Shown: positions 1-8,768 of the stretch, piece after piece
Numbering within the stretch: the first letter of the stretch is position 1
How the letters are laid out: every line of letters starts with the position of its first letter
Source: Colwellia psychrerythraea 34H
GTDB taxonomy: Bacteria > Pseudomonadota > Gammaproteobacteria > Enterobacterales > Alteromonadaceae
Direction: 5' to 3'
Assembly (NCBI RefSeq): GCF_000012325.1
Contig: NC_003910.7
Location: forward strand, 2,356,001-2,420,000
DNA length: 64,000 nucleotides
Notes under the pieces: generated by a model
Seen by the model: only the letters and a program-made list of their open reading frames with translations
What the model was told of the DNA's origin: nothing
Database searches by the model: none
Program-made: the position numbers and the translations under genes

Positions 1-39
1 CGACATGTTGTTGAAGCAATTAAAGGTCGCAATAGTTGA
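1..39 (+). CDS. Possible 3' end of an upstream protein gene
   Basis: Frame 1 reads open from the window edge for twelve codons (RHVVEAIKGRNS) and stops at TGA 37-39. A perfect 14-bp palindrome, TTGAACTAGTTCAA, covers 36-49 at the stop and may be part of a transcript end. The fragment is too short to identify, and an open frame of this length can occur by chance. Confidence 0.25.
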   Translation, partial: RHVVEAIKGRNS

Positions 40-75
40 ACTAGTTCAATTAATGTGATTTAGAACAAAAGATGC

Positions 76-152
76 GGAGTGGTAGTTCAGTTGGTTAGAA
101 TACCGGCCTGTCACGCCGGGGGTCGCGGGTTCGAGTCCCGTCCACTCCGCCA
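76..152 (+). tRNA. tRNA-Asp (GTC), copy 1
   Basis: This 77-nt gene includes the encoded CCA. The acceptor arms GGAGTGG and CCACTCC pair perfectly. The anticodon loop CTGTCAC carries GTC between arms that end GGC and GCC, and the T-loop TTCGAGT is canonical. It is very close to E. coli tRNA-Asp as I recall that sequence. It is the first of five identical copies. Confidence 0.97.
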
Positions 153-219
153 ATTTTGTTTGAAATCATCATAGTTGATGCGAAGAGAGCTTCGTTAAAT
201 ACTCAGAGCAAAAAACAGC

Positions 220-296
220 GGAGTGGTAGTTCAGTTGGTTAGAATACCGGCCTGTCACGCCGGGGGTCGCGGGTTCGAGTCCCGTCCACTCCGCCA
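220..296 (+). tRNA. tRNA-Asp (GTC), copy 2
   Basis: Identical to copy 1, with anticodon GTC and encoded CCA. It starts exactly 144 bp after copy 1. The preceding spacer carries a small CGAAG-AGAG-CTTCG hairpin that recurs in the next two spacers. Confidence 0.97.
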
Positions 297-363
297 ATTT
301 TGTTTAAAATCATCATAGTTGATGCGAAGAGAGCTTCGTTAAATACTCAGAGCAAAAAACAGC

Positions 364-440
364 GGAGTGGTAGTTCAGTTGGTTAGAATACCGGCCTGTC
401 ACGCCGGGGGTCGCGGGTTCGAGTCCCGTCCACTCCGCCA
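364..440 (+). tRNA. tRNA-Asp (GTC), copy 3
   Basis: Identical to copy 1 and again exactly 144 bp downstream of the previous copy. The spacer before it differs from the neighbouring spacers by about one base (GTTTAAAAT against GTTTGAAAT). Confidence 0.97.
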
Positions 441-507
441 ATTTTGTTTGAAATCATCATAGTTGATGCGAAGAGAGCTTCGTTAAATACTCAGAGCAAA
501 AAACAGC

Positions 508-584
508 GGAGTGGTAGTTCAGTTGGTTAGAATACCGGCCTGTCACGCCGGGGGTCGCGGGTTCGAGTCCCGTCCACTCCGCCA
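508..584 (+). tRNA. tRNA-Asp (GTC), copy 4
   Basis: Identical to copy 1 and again 144 bp after the previous copy. The downstream spacer departs from the common spacer after about 28 bases, which marks the end of the regular array. Confidence 0.97.
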
Positions 585-702
585 ATTTTGTTAAAATCAT
601 CATAGTTGATGCGGGTTGTAAGTCCTGCTAAAATTTACGCAGTAAAAAAGGTTATAATTATTGAACAAAGTTCATTGAGTATAACTTGCAAACAAAGATC
701 GC

Positions 703-779
703 GGAGTGGTAGTTCAGTTGGTTAGAATACCGGCCTGTCACGCCGGGGGTCGCGGGTTCGAGTCCCGTCCACTCCGCCA
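703..779 (+). tRNA. tRNA-Asp (GTC), copy 5
   Basis: Identical in the mature region to the other four, but 195 bp after copy 4 and behind an unrelated spacer. It is probably the last cistron of a polycistronic tRNA transcript. No strong intrinsic terminator is visible just after it. Confidence 0.97.
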
Positions 780-1300
780 ACTTTGTTCAAATCTATAAAT
801 ATTTCATTTTAAATATAAAATCTCATATTTCTTCAATTATTTTGATATAACCTCCCTATTTTATTCCTTTAAACCCTTCAGTACATATAAAATTAATACT
901 TAGCATCCCGCTATTTTACTAAATACTCTACTGCCATATCTCATAACGTTTTTGCTCTTCATCAATCACTTCTTATTTAAAAGTTATTAGTGCCGAACTC
1001 TGTGATTCTAATTAAGTAATTTATCTTTTTACTTTCTCTTATAGTTGAAAGATAAATGCATCGTAACCAAATCAAACAACTTCCATTTAGCTAAAAATAC
1101 TAAATTATTGGTCCTTTGCGTATGATTTACAGTAATTAAGTATCTTTTAGCTATTAACAAAACACAGATAGTATTAATTTATTTATAATATATTCAATCA
1201 CTTAAATAAAAACACAAAAAACGCTTGAATTAGTGGTATGACCAGTGCTTTAATCTACTTATATAATTATAAATAGAACATTAAAGTTGTGGAGTAAATA
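780..1300. other. AT-rich intergenic region without a gene
   Basis: This stretch of about 520 bp between the tRNA array and the acyl-CoA dehydrogenase gene is strongly AT-rich and has stops in all frames. I see no RNA gene. The only recognisable element is the FadR-like palindrome at 1231-1247, next to the downstream gene. Confidence 0.6.
1231..1247 (+). promoter_or_regulatory. FadR-like operator before the acyl-CoA dehydrogenase gene
   Basis: The 17-mer TAGTGGTATGACCAGTG matches the E. coli FadR consensus AACTGGTCNGACCAGTT at 12 of 16 defined positions, including the whole GACCAGT half. It follows a TTGAAT hexamer that could be a -35 element and lies about 54 bp before the start codon. That position would suit repression relieved by long-chain acyl-CoA. 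Assignment to FadR rather than another fatty-acid regulator is inference. Confidence 0.45.
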
Positions 1301-3121
1301 ATGCTAAGTTATAAAGCACCGATAGCCGATATTAAATTTTTGATTGAAGATGTTTTCAATTATTATGATCATTATAAAAAATATGAAGAATTTGAAGAAG
1401 CCAGTCCTGATTTAGTTGATGCAATTCTACAAGAGTGTGCAAAATTCTGTGAAAATGAACTACTGCCTTTATACCAAAGTGGTGATAAAGAGGGTTGTCA
1501 GTTTGATAATGGCAAAGTAATTACACCAAAGGGCTTTAAAGAAGCTTATCAGCAATATGTTGATGGAGGATGGTCTTCATTATCACACCCATTAGAGCAT
1601 GGTGGCCAAGGGTTACCACCTTCATTAGGTTTAGTTCAATCAGAAATGACTGGTACAGCCAATTGGTCTTGGGCAATGTACCCAGGTCTTAGTCATGGGG
1701 CAATGAATACTATCGATGCACATGGTAATGATAAGCAAAAAGAGCTGTATTTAACGCGCTTAATTCAAGGTACTTGGACAGGTACTATGTGTTTAACTGA
1801 GCCTCAATGTGGTACTGATTTGGGACAAGTTAAAACGAAAGCAGAACCCAATGGCGATGGTACTTACAATATTACCGGTACAAAAATATTTATTTCTGCG
1901 GGTGAGCATGACTTAACCGATAATATTATCCATATCGTATTAGCAAGATTACCCGATGCACCAAAAGGTACACGTGGTATATCTTTATTTATCGTACCTA
2001 AAGTAAAAGCTAGTCAAGATGGTACCTTAGGTGATTTTAATAATGTTACCTGTGGCTCGATAGAAGATAAAATGGGTATTAAAGCGTCTGCGACAGCGGT
2101 GCTTAATTTTGATAATGCAGTAGGTGAGCTGATAGGTCCAGAAAATAAAGGCTTAGAATGTATGTTCACCTTTATGAATACAGCACGACTTGGTACAGCG
2201 TTACAAGGCGTTTGTTCAGCAGAACTTGCTTTCCAAAACTCTTTGATTTATGCCAAAGAGCGTTTATCAATGCGCTCTTTAACTGGTAAAAAATTTCCTG
2301 AACAAGTTGCTGACCCAATTATTGTTCACCCAGATGTTCGTAAAATGTTGATGACTCAGAAAGCGATTTCAGAAGGCGGTAGGGCAATGATTTATTACAC
2401 TGCCAAAATCGTTGATGATATTTCTATGGCAAAAACAGAAGAAGAGCGTCTAGCGGCAGATGATCGTTTAGGCTTTATAACTCCTATATTAAAAGCATTT
2501 CTAACTGAGCTTGGCTCTGAAAGTGCTAATCACGGTTTACAAATATTTGGTGGTCACGGTTATATAAAAGAGTGGGGCATGGAGCAAATAGTGCGAGATG
2601 TAAGAATCTCTACACTGTATGAAGGAACTACAGGGATACAAGCACTAGATTTATTAGGCCGCAAGATATTAATGACACGCGGTAAGTCTTTAAATGACTT
2701 CTCTAAAGAAGTGCTTGGTTTTTGTAAAGATAATAGCTTAATTTCGAGTAACCCACATAAACGTCAAATGAATCGCTTTATTTGGCCGTTAAGTAAGTCT
2801 ATTGCTAATTGGCAGCAGTACTCAGTACGCCTAGGACTTAAAGCTAAGTCTGATAGAGACATTGTTGGCTCAGCTTCAGTTGATTTCCTAATGTATTCTG
2901 GTTATGTCGTTATGGGATATTTTTGGGCTCAAATGGCACAATCAGCCTATGAAAAATTAGCTGGTGATGTTGAAAACCGTGACTTTTATCGTGCGAAAAT
3001 TAAAACGGCTGAATTCTATTTTGAACGTATATTACCTAGAACAAAATCTTTAGCAAAAACTATGATGGTTGATCCAAAAAGCTTAATGCAACTGGACCAA
3101 GAGCTAATGTCTTTTCTTTAA
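1301..3121 (+). CDS. Acyl-CoA dehydrogenase, DmdC-like 600-residue subfamily
   Basis: This 606-residue flavoenzyme belongs to the long acyl-CoA dehydrogenase subfamily that includes 3-methylmercaptopropionyl-CoA dehydrogenase (DmdC) and PA-type fatty acyl-CoA dehydrogenases. An N-terminal helical cap is followed by the core (CLTEPQCGTDLG near residues 165-176, which contacts FAD and substrate). The helical domain carries FGGHGYIKEWGMEQIVRD, and the catalytic base is probably Glu441 in LYEGTTG. A C-terminal extension typical of the subfamily follows. GGAG in TGTGGAGTAAATA precedes the ATG. Dimethylsulfoniopropionate use would suit a marine host, but residues separating DmdC from ordinary fatty-acid enzymes cannot be judged by eye. 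A FadR-like site upstream favours fatty-acid control. A terminator follows directly, so it is probably monocistronic. Confidence 0.88.
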   Translation: MLSYKAPIADIKFLIEDVFNYYDHYKKYEEFEEASPDLVDAILQECAKFCENELLPLYQSGDKEGCQFDNGKVITPKGFKEAYQQYVDGGWSSLSHPLEHGGQGLPPSLGLVQSEMTGTANWSWAMYPGLSHGAMNTIDAHGNDKQKELYLTRLIQGTWTGTMCLTEPQCGTDLGQVKTKAEPNGDGTYNITGTKIFISAGEHDLTDNIIHIVLARLPDAPKGTRGISLFIVPKVKASQDGTLGDFNNVTCGSIEDKMGIKASATAVLNFDNAVGELIGPENKGLECMFTFMNTARLGTALQGVCSAELAFQNSLIYAKERLSMRSLTGKKFPEQVADPIIVHPDVRKMLMTQKAISEGGRAMIYYTAKIVDDISMAKTEEERLAADDRLGFITPILKAFLTELGSESANHGLQIFGGHGYIKEWGMEQIVRDVRISTLYEGTTGIQALDLLGRKILMTRGKSLNDFSKEVLGFCKDNSLISSNPHKRQMNRFIWPLSKSIANWQQYSVRLGLKAKSDRDIVGSASVDFLMYSGYVVMGYFWAQMAQSAYEKLAGDVENRDFYRAKIKTAEFYFERILPRTKSLAKTMMVDPKSLMQLDQELMSFL

Positions 3122-3150
3122 CATTAAAGAAAACTACTAAGCTTTACTAT

Positions 3151-3180
3151 AAAAATGCACGGTTTTAACCGTGCATTTTT
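3151..3180 (+). terminator. Intrinsic terminator after the acyl-CoA dehydrogenase gene
   Basis: AAAATGCACGGTT pairs with AACCGTGCATTTT around a minimal loop and is followed by a T run. A-rich and T-rich flanks on both sides mean it could also stop the converging TetR transcript. Confidence 0.9.
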
Positions 3181-3256
3181 GTTTAACTAATTTTTCTTGT
3201 TTTAAGCTCGCTAATATAGCTCTAAGCTGACCAAGAACTTAATCCGTTTGTTATTC

Positions 3257-3949
3257 TTATTTTATTGACATAATCCAAGCAATTATTCTGCGTGTTGTTT
3301 GTTCAATTAACTCACTATCTATATTTATTTGCTTTGTAAGCTGACCATATTGAAGTTGAGAGAATACGGTATACATTATTTTGGCATCAAGCTCAGGGTT
3401 AACTTTGTTGAAAAATTGGCATAGCTGCTCGTAAGGTAATAGTTTTACTGACTCATGCTCTTTAACAAGCACACATAACTCAGGTGTTACTTGAATCTCG
3501 GTTAGCATCAATTGTTCTACAGCCAATGATATAGCTTGATGTTTGATATTATCAATTAAATGTTCAGAAGCCATTTCACTCAATTGTAAACACAACTTCT
3601 CTTTCACTATCGTTTTTCTCAACTCATTTTTTTCTATATCTGTAACCACGATAAAAGCTGCTTTTAAGAAAGTATCTGTGCGGGATAAAATACGTTCGGA
3701 GTTTAATCTAAAAGCTTGATGAATAAGCTCTTGAATGTCTTTAAAGTAATAGGTTGTTAATGATAGTTGTAAGTCCGCATTGCTAGCAATAGCTCTATGG
3801 GTAGTACCTTTAATGCCATTGAGCGCTAAAACCTCAATGGCTGCAATAAGAATCTTTTCACGGGTTACTTCGCCTTTAGAGCGGGGTTTTATTGGTGATT
3901 TATCGTTAAGTTCAGCCAGTTTTTGGGTGTTTATGTCTTCTACAGGCAT
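3257..3949 (-). CDS. TetR-family transcriptional regulator
   Basis: This is a 230-residue TetR-type repressor. The N-terminal helix-turn-helix lies at about residues 28-75 (TREKILIAAIEVLALNGIKG, THRAIASNADLQLSLTTYYF), with the usual YYF at the end of the recognition helix. The C-terminal all-alpha ligand domain is not recognisable to a ligand class. It lies 165 bp downstream of fadE on the same strand and faces the other acyl-CoA dehydrogenase gene. A role in fatty-acid metabolism, like that of the TetR regulator PsrA, is therefore plausible but unproven. I saw no PsrA-type GAAAC-N4-GTTTC site nearby. Confidence 0.85.
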   Translation of the reverse strand: MPVEDINTQKLAELNDKSPIKPRSKGEVTREKILIAAIEVLALNGIKGTTHRAIASNADLQLSLTTYYFKDIQELIHQAFRLNSERILSRTDTFLKAAFIVVTDIEKNELRKTIVKEKLCLQLSEMASEHLIDNIKHQAISLAVEQLMLTEIQVTPELCVLVKEHESVKLLPYEQLCQFFNKVNPELDAKIMYTVFSQLQYGQLTKQINIDSELIEQTTRRIIAWIMSIK

Positions 3950-4114
3950 CTTGTGCTCTATTTTTATTATTACATTGTTAACCTTATCGTAACATTTTAT
4001 TAACCCGTGGTAATAATGAAAATGAATTTATTTGCCGCTAACACAAGTTAAATTAATTAGTGCTAGAGGCAAGAATACTTATTAATTGTAGGAAATATCT
4101 GTTCAGTGAACTTG

Positions 4115-6544
4115 CTATGCAGAACCTGAAAATGCCGTCATGTCTTTACTATCAAAATCATCAACGGCAATTACCCACTGACGCCCAACCTCGGCCGTTG
4201 TTAATAATTCAGCCTCTACTTTTGAAATAATGTTATTAGTAAGTCCGAGCTCAGCTACTTTATCTAGGTGATAAAAAGGTAGTTTTTTATTTAATTCTCG
4301 GCATACTTTTTCATAAATAGGCTCGCAACTAATGATGTCTTCAAGTACTTGTTCTAACCTGCCAAAAATATTGTTGCCATCACGGGTTAGGTATTGTCCT
4401 TGACCTAATCGAGTACGTGCGGAGCCAGGGGTTTGTAATAATTGTGCAACTTTATGTGATGTTTCATCGTTAGGTTTTTTTAACCAAGTACCTAGAGGGA
4501 AGATGATCACGCGTAATAATTTTCCAACAATTTTGTTAGGAAAATTACTAATCAACTCATCAATAGCATGTTGGATATTGTAGAGACAATCCTCTACAGC
4601 CCATTGTACTAGAGGAAGGTCAGCAGTATTTCTTCCTTCATCATTATAGCGTTTCAAGGTCGCGCTCGCTAAATACAGTTGACTTAGTACATCACCTAAC
4701 CTTGCTGAAATTCGCTCTTTACGTTTTAAATCTGCACCAAGTGATAACATAGAAATATCTGAAAGCATGGCTAAATTGGCACTAAAACGTGTCAGTAATT
4801 GATAATAGCGGCGTGTCCCATCATCATATGGACTGCCTAAGAAACGTGAACCGGTAATTGAGCACCATAAACTACGGCTAATGTTACTGAGACTAAAACC
4901 TATATGACCAAAAAGGGCATGGTCAAAATCATTGAGCGCTTGTTCATTATCACTATTATTTGCTGCTTCTAATTCTGCTAATACGTATGGGTGGCAACGA
5001 ATAGCACCTTGACCATAAATTATCATACTGCGAGTAAGAATATTGGCTCCTTCAACCGTCACAGCAATAGGTGCGCCTTGATAACCACGCGCTAGGTAAT
5101 TATTCGGTCCCATACAAATACCTTTTCCGCCATGAATATCCATCGCATCAATAATAGAAGAGCGCATTTTTTCAGTAAGATGGTATTTAGCTATGGCTGA
5201 AATAACAGAAGGTTTTTCTCCCAAGTCGATGGCACCCGTTGACATCGTTGTGACAGCGTCCATTAAATAGGCATTAGCACCGATACGGGCAAGTGGCTCT
5301 TCAATACCCTCCATTTTACCTATTGGCATCTTAAACTGCCGTCTTATGCGGCTATATGCACCTGTAGCTAACGCTGCGGTTTTAACACCGCCCGTGCTAT
5401 TAGAAGGCAATGTAATTGCGCGCCCAACAGATAAACACTCCACTAACATACGCCAACCTTGTCCTGCCATGTCTGAACCACCGATTATAAAATCTAGTGG
5501 GACAAAAACATCTTTCCCTTGGGTTGGTCCATTTTGAAAAGGAACGTTTAGGGGAAAATGCCTACGACCAATCGTTATTCCTTCAATATCAGTTGGGATA
5601 AGTGCACAAGTAATACCTAAGTCTTCTTGCTCAGATAGAAGATTATCGGGGTCTTGTAATTTAAAGGCTAATCCTAGCACTGTAGCGATAGGGGCAAGGG
5701 TGATGTAACGTTTATCCCACGTCAACTTCATTCCTAAAACATCTTCTCCGTTAAATTGCCCATGACATATAACACCATAATCAGGGATAGATCCTGCATC
5801 GGATCCTGCCTCAGGACTTGTTAGCGCAAAACAAGGTATTTCTTCACCTTTCGCTAGGCGAGGTAAGTAGTAATCCTGCTGTTCTTTTGTACCGTATTCC
5901 TGTAATAATTCACCAGGACCTAAAGAGTTTGGAACACCGACCGTGCTGGCAAGAACCGAGCTCACGCCGGTGAGTTTTTGTAATACTCTAGATTGAGCAT
6001 AAGCTGAAAATTCTAATCCACCATATTGTTTTTTAATAATCATGGCAAAAAATTTATTTTCTTTTAAGAACTGCCATATTTCTGGTGGAAGATCAGCAAT
6101 TTCATGGGTAATATGCCAATCGTTAACCATGGCACAAACTTGTTCAACAGGCCCATCTAAGAAGGCTTTTTCTTGTGAACTCAGTCTAGGGCGAGGGTAA
6201 TTGTGAAGTTTCAGCCAGTCAGGGTCACCACGAAATAAATCTGCATCGAACCAGGTGGTGCCAGCATCGATAGCTTCTTGTTCTGTCGAAGACATTTGCG
6301 GCATTATTTTTTTAAAAATAGCCAATAAAGGCATACTAATAAACTGCTGACGAATATTATCAATATTTATCGGCAAGGCTATGACAGCAAAAAGTAACCA
6401 AGAAACTATGCCGATTATGTTAAATAAAGACCCTAACGCCATTAGAGCGGCAAAACATAAGGTAAAACTTGATAATGATGCCCTTGTATAGCTCATAAAC
6501 CAAGTTAGGGTTAGCGCGACGATTAACCAAATAATAATATCCAC
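4115..6544 (-). CDS. fadE: Acyl-CoA dehydrogenase FadE
   Basis: This 809-residue protein matches the E. coli FadE class (814 residues), the membrane-associated enzyme of the first beta-oxidation step. Two N-terminal hydrophobic segments (about residues 1-60) are followed by an acyl-CoA dehydrogenase core. The core includes [30 protein letters not shown] and the presumed catalytic Glu498 in [12 protein letters not shown] long C-terminal FadE-specific region of about 250 residues completes it. The start is GTG at 6544-6542, with AAGGA seven bases upstream on the minus strand. It diverges from yafJ, and the two genes are also close in E. coli. No clear FadR or PsrA operator was seen in the 167-bp intergenic region. 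Confidence 0.95.
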   Translation of the reverse strand: MDIIIWLIVALTLTWFMSYTRASLSSFTLCFAALMALGSLFNIIGIVSWLLFAVIALPINIDNIRQQFISMPLLAIFKKIMPQMSSTEQEAIDAGTTWFDADLFRGDPDWLKLHNYPRPRLSSQEKAFLDGPVEQVCAMVNDWHITHEIADLPPEIWQFLKENKFFAMIIKKQYGGLEFSAYAQSRVLQKLTGVSSVLASTVGVPNSLGPGELLQEYGTKEQQDYYLPRLAKGEEIPCFALTSPEAGSDAGSIPDYGVICHGQFNGEDVLGMKLTWDKRYITLAPIATVLGLAFKLQDPDNLLSEQEDLGITCALIPTDIEGITIGRRHFPLNVPFQNGPTQGKDVFVPLDFIIGGSDMAGQGWRMLVECLSVGRAITLPSNSTGGVKTAALATGAYSRIRRQFKMPIGKMEGIEEPLARIGANAYLMDAVTTMSTGAIDLGEKPSVISAIAKYHLTEKMRSSIIDAMDIHGGKGICMGPNNYLARGYQGAPIAVTVEGANILTRSMIIYGQGAIRCHPYVLAELEAANNSDNEQALNDFDHALFGHIGFSLSNISRSLWCSITGSRFLGSPYDDGTRRYYQLLTRFSANLAMLSDISMLSLGADLKRKERISARLGDVLSQLYLASATLKRYNDEGRNTADLPLVQWAVEDCLYNIQHAIDELISNFPNKIVGKLLRVIIFPLGTWLKKPNDETSHKVAQLLQTPGSARTRLGQGQYLTRDGNNIFGRLEQVLEDIISCEPIYEKVCRELNKKLPFYHLDKVAELGLTNNIISKVEAELLTTAEVGRQWVIAVDDFDSKDMTAFSGSA

Positions 6545-6661
6545 AAGGATTTCCTTTTAGTGTATGTTTTATGTGAAGAGAAATGAGAGAAAAAGTATTT
6601 GAATTTAAAATAATTTTTAGTCAATGATATACTCTATTTATAGAATAAATTGTAGGTTTAG

Positions 6662-6691
6662 CCAAGCACAATCTACTTTATAAGTGCTTGG
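6662..6691 (+). other. Hairpin in the yafJ leader
   Basis: CCAAGCAC and GTGCTTGG form a perfect 8-bp stem around a 14-nt loop, 20 bp before the yafJ start and just upstream of its AGAGG ribosome-binding site. No T run follows, so it is not a standard terminator. It may stabilise the mRNA or bind a regulator; its function is unknown. Confidence 0.4.
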
Positions 6692-6711
6692 TTGTATTAA
6701 GAGGTTAAAAA

Positions 6712-7509
6712 ATGTGTGAATTGTTAGCAATGAGTGCCAATGTACCAACTGATATCTGTTTCAGCTTTAGTGGTTTAATGCAACGTGGTGGTAATACTGG
6801 GCCTCATCGAGATGGCTGGGGTGTAACTTTTTATGAAGGTAAGGGCTGTCGTAGTTTTAAAGACCCTAAGCCAAGTGCACAATCTCCAATAGCTGAGCTT
6901 GTTACAAAATATCCAATGAAAAGTGAAGCGGTGATTTGTCATATTCGACAAGCTAATTCAGGTAAGGTTTGTCTTGAAAATACTCATCCATTTGTTAGAC
7001 AAATGTGGGGAAGAAACTGGACCTATGCACATAACGGTCAATTAAAAGACTTTGAGAATGAGCTGCCCATTGAATTTCATTTACCTATTGGTACAACCGA
7101 TAGTGAACATGCCTTTTGTTGGATACTTGACCAATTGCATCTTGAGTTTGGCGCCAAGCAAGTTGACGCAAAGTTATTGTTTGATTTTATAGCTTCATTG
7201 GCGGCAAAGATAGATAAGCTTGGCGTTGCGAATATCATTATCACTGATGGAGAATATTTATTCGCCTATTGCTCAAATAACTTACATTGGCTTACTCGCA
7301 GAGCGCCTTTTGGTCAAGCAAGCCTTATTGATGCTGAAATGGCAGTCGACTTTCAAAAAGAAACTACCAGCAATGATGTTGTGACTGTGATTGCGACCAA
7401 ACCACTGACGGATAATGAAACGTGGCACAAAATGTTGGCAGGACAATGGCAATTGTTTTGTTTAGGAAAACTGGTTGCGGGTGATCTTATTTGTCAAGAA
7501 AAAGCGTAA
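6712..7509 (+). CDS. yafJ: Class II glutamine amidotransferase, YafJ family
   Basis: This 265-residue protein is a stand-alone Ntn-hydrolase glutaminase domain. Cys2 becomes the N-terminal nucleophile after Met removal (MCELLAMSAN). RGGNTGPHRDGWGVTFYEG, HIRQANSG and NTHPF are family motifs around the active site, and YAHNGQL supplies the oxyanion-hole Asn and Gly. The biological substrate of the family is not settled. AGAGG lies seven to eight bases before the ATG. It diverges from fadE as a separate transcription unit and ends at an interrupted terminator. Confidence 0.9.
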   Translation: MCELLAMSANVPTDICFSFSGLMQRGGNTGPHRDGWGVTFYEGKGCRSFKDPKPSAQSPIAELVTKYPMKSEAVICHIRQANSGKVCLENTHPFVRQMWGRNWTYAHNGQLKDFENELPIEFHLPIGTTDSEHAFCWILDQLHLEFGAKQVDAKLLFDFIASLAAKIDKLGVANIIITDGEYLFAYCSNNLHWLTRRAPFGQASLIDAEMAVDFQKETTSNDVVTVIATKPLTDNETWHKMLAGQWQLFCLGKLVAGDLICQEKA

Positions 7510-7515
7510 ATAATA

Positions 7516-7820
7516 AAAAGAATGCTACGCAAATATAGGGTCAGTTGATCTTTCGAGATTGTTTTTGCAGTGATTTGTTGGGTATTTATACAAGGCAGAG
7601 CCTTTGTAATGTGGTTGTTCCACATAAAAAGGCAATAACGACGTAAAAATGACCAACAAACGCTGTCCGAAGGATTCGGCTAAAAGCGTCTTACTCTTTG
7701 TTGAGTAGAATTTGCTTAGAATGACTAGGCTACACACTACTCGCCGCGATTAAGACGCTTTTATCTCGAACAAAATTTAACCGCGAAAGATCAACAGACC
7801 CTAATGTTTAGCATTCTTTT
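7516..7820. terminator. Bidirectional terminator split by an inserted element
   Basis: AAAAGAATGCT (7516-7526) and AGCATTCTTTT (7810-7820) are exact inverted complements with A-rich and T-rich outer flanks. They lie between the converging yafJ and rlmF genes, and the right arm overlaps the rlmF stop codon. Removing the element at 7538-7801 leaves an ordinary 11-bp hairpin with a short loop. The sequence therefore shows a bidirectional terminator with about 280 bp inserted in its loop. Confidence 0.65.
7538..7801. mobile_element. MITE-like palindromic element with TA flanks
   Basis: The ends GGGTCAGTTGATCTTTCGAG and CGCGAAAGATCAACAGACCC form a terminal inverted repeat of about 20 bp with two mismatches. 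TA flanks both ends, as expected of target duplication by mariner/IS630-like transposases. It has no credible coding capacity. Internal hairpins include TACAAGGC-AGA-GCCTTTGTA, ATGTGG-TTGTT-CCACAT and CCGAA-GGA-TTCGG. Related but diverged repeats lie at 42228-42362 and 50821-51091. A non-autonomous transposable element is the simplest reading. Confidence 0.7.
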
Positions 7821-8724
7821 AATTAACATCATAAAAGCTCCAAGCGATAAAACGGCTTATCTTCTGTCCTTGAGCCATATCAATGACCTTAATTTGTTTA
7901 GCATCAGACTTCTTTAAGCTAAGTTTAAGCTTGGACAAATGATCTTTCTTGGAGACCAAACAGGTAAACCAAAGCACTTGCTTTTGATAAGCCTTACTTT
8001 CTTTAATCATCTTACCAATAAAAGCTAGCTCTCCACCTGGACACCAAAGTTCAGCTTTTTGTCCACCAAAATTGAGTGTTTTATCTTGATTTTTTGAAGA
8101 ATGATTACCTTTATTTAAATTCTTTATTTTACGTGCTGTGCCTTTACTGGCTTCAGCCAATGAACTGTGAAAGGGAGGATTACATATGGTTAAATGATAG
8201 AACTCATCTTCAGCTATTATGCCGTTAAATATTTGATTACTGTTGGGTTGTAGTCGACAGTTAATATTTCTATTTAATGATTTATCAGATGAAATAATGT
8301 GTTTTGCTACTTTAATTGAAATTGGATCAACATCAGAAGCGACAAAGTGCCAATCATATTCTCTTTGACCTAAAATCGGGTAAATACAACTTGCCCCAGT
8401 ACCTATGTCTAATACATTGATAGGTGTTTTATTTGGTAGTAAGGTCTTTGGAGTTGCAGCTAACAAATCTTGAAGGTGGTGGATATAATCGACTCTTCCA
8501 GGGATAGCTGGGCAAAGATAACCATCAGGTATATCCCAAAATTTCACATGGTATTCGCTTTTTAATAAAGATAAGTTAAGCGCTTTTACAGCTTGGGGAT
8601 TAGCAAAGTCGATTGTATCTTGATTATTATATTGATTTTTTATAATAAATTGTAATAAACCAGGGTGAGCTTTAACTAAAGCCGTAAAATTATATCCCTG
8701 GTTATGGCGATTTTTTTTATGCAA
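7819..8724 (-). CDS. rlmF: 23S rRNA (adenine-1618-N6)-methyltransferase RlmF
   Basis: This 301-residue S-adenosylmethionine-dependent methyltransferase acts on the large-subunit rRNA. The family N-terminus HKKNRHNQGYNFTALVKAHP and the segment WDIPDGYLCPAIPGRVDYIHHL are diagnostic. Motif I is VLDIGTGASCIYPIL at about residues 104-118, and motif IV is ICNPPFHSS, the NPPF of N6-adenine methyltransferases. Length agrees with E. coli YbiN/RlmF (about 308). Its stop codon overlaps the right arm of the interrupted terminator. Confidence 0.95.
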   Translation of the reverse strand: MHKKNRHNQGYNFTALVKAHPGLLQFIIKNQYNNQDTIDFANPQAVKALNLSLLKSEYHVKFWDIPDGYLCPAIPGRVDYIHHLQDLLAATPKTLLPNKTPINVLDIGTGASCIYPILGQREYDWHFVASDVDPISIKVAKHIISSDKSLNRNINCRLQPNSNQIFNGIIAEDEFYHLTICNPPFHSSLAEASKGTARKIKNLNKGNHSSKNQDKTLNFGGQKAELWCPGGELAFIGKMIKESKAYQKQVLWFTCLVSKKDHLSKLKLSLKKSDAKQIKVIDMAQGQKISRFIAWSFYDVN

Positions 8725-8768
8725 AGTAGGACCGTTGTAATGAAAGAATAATTTAAATAGAAGCTTGT

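Larger units (their letters stand above)
76..584 (+). repeat. Tandem 144-bp tRNA-Asp amplification array
   Basis: tRNA starts fall at 76, 220, 364 and 508, an exact 144-bp period. The 67-bp spacers between them are nearly identical. This indicates recent unequal-crossover amplification of one tRNA-plus-spacer unit. The fifth copy at 703 lies outside the regular period. Confidence 0.9.

Noticed and set aside
76..584. Regular repeat-spacer pattern that might suggest CRISPR
   Set aside because: The repeated unit is a complete tRNA-Asp gene and the spacers are also repeated, so it is a tandem tRNA array.
6545..6711. Search for a FadR or PsrA operator between fadE and yafJ
   Set aside because: No palindrome resembling GACCAGT or GAAAC-N4-GTTTC was found, so no regulatory claim is made for fadE.
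7525..7737. 70-residue open frame on the minus strand within the palindromic element
   Set aside because: It lies wholly inside the MITE-like repeat, has no ribosome-binding site, and its codons follow the palindromes. I treat it as non-coding.
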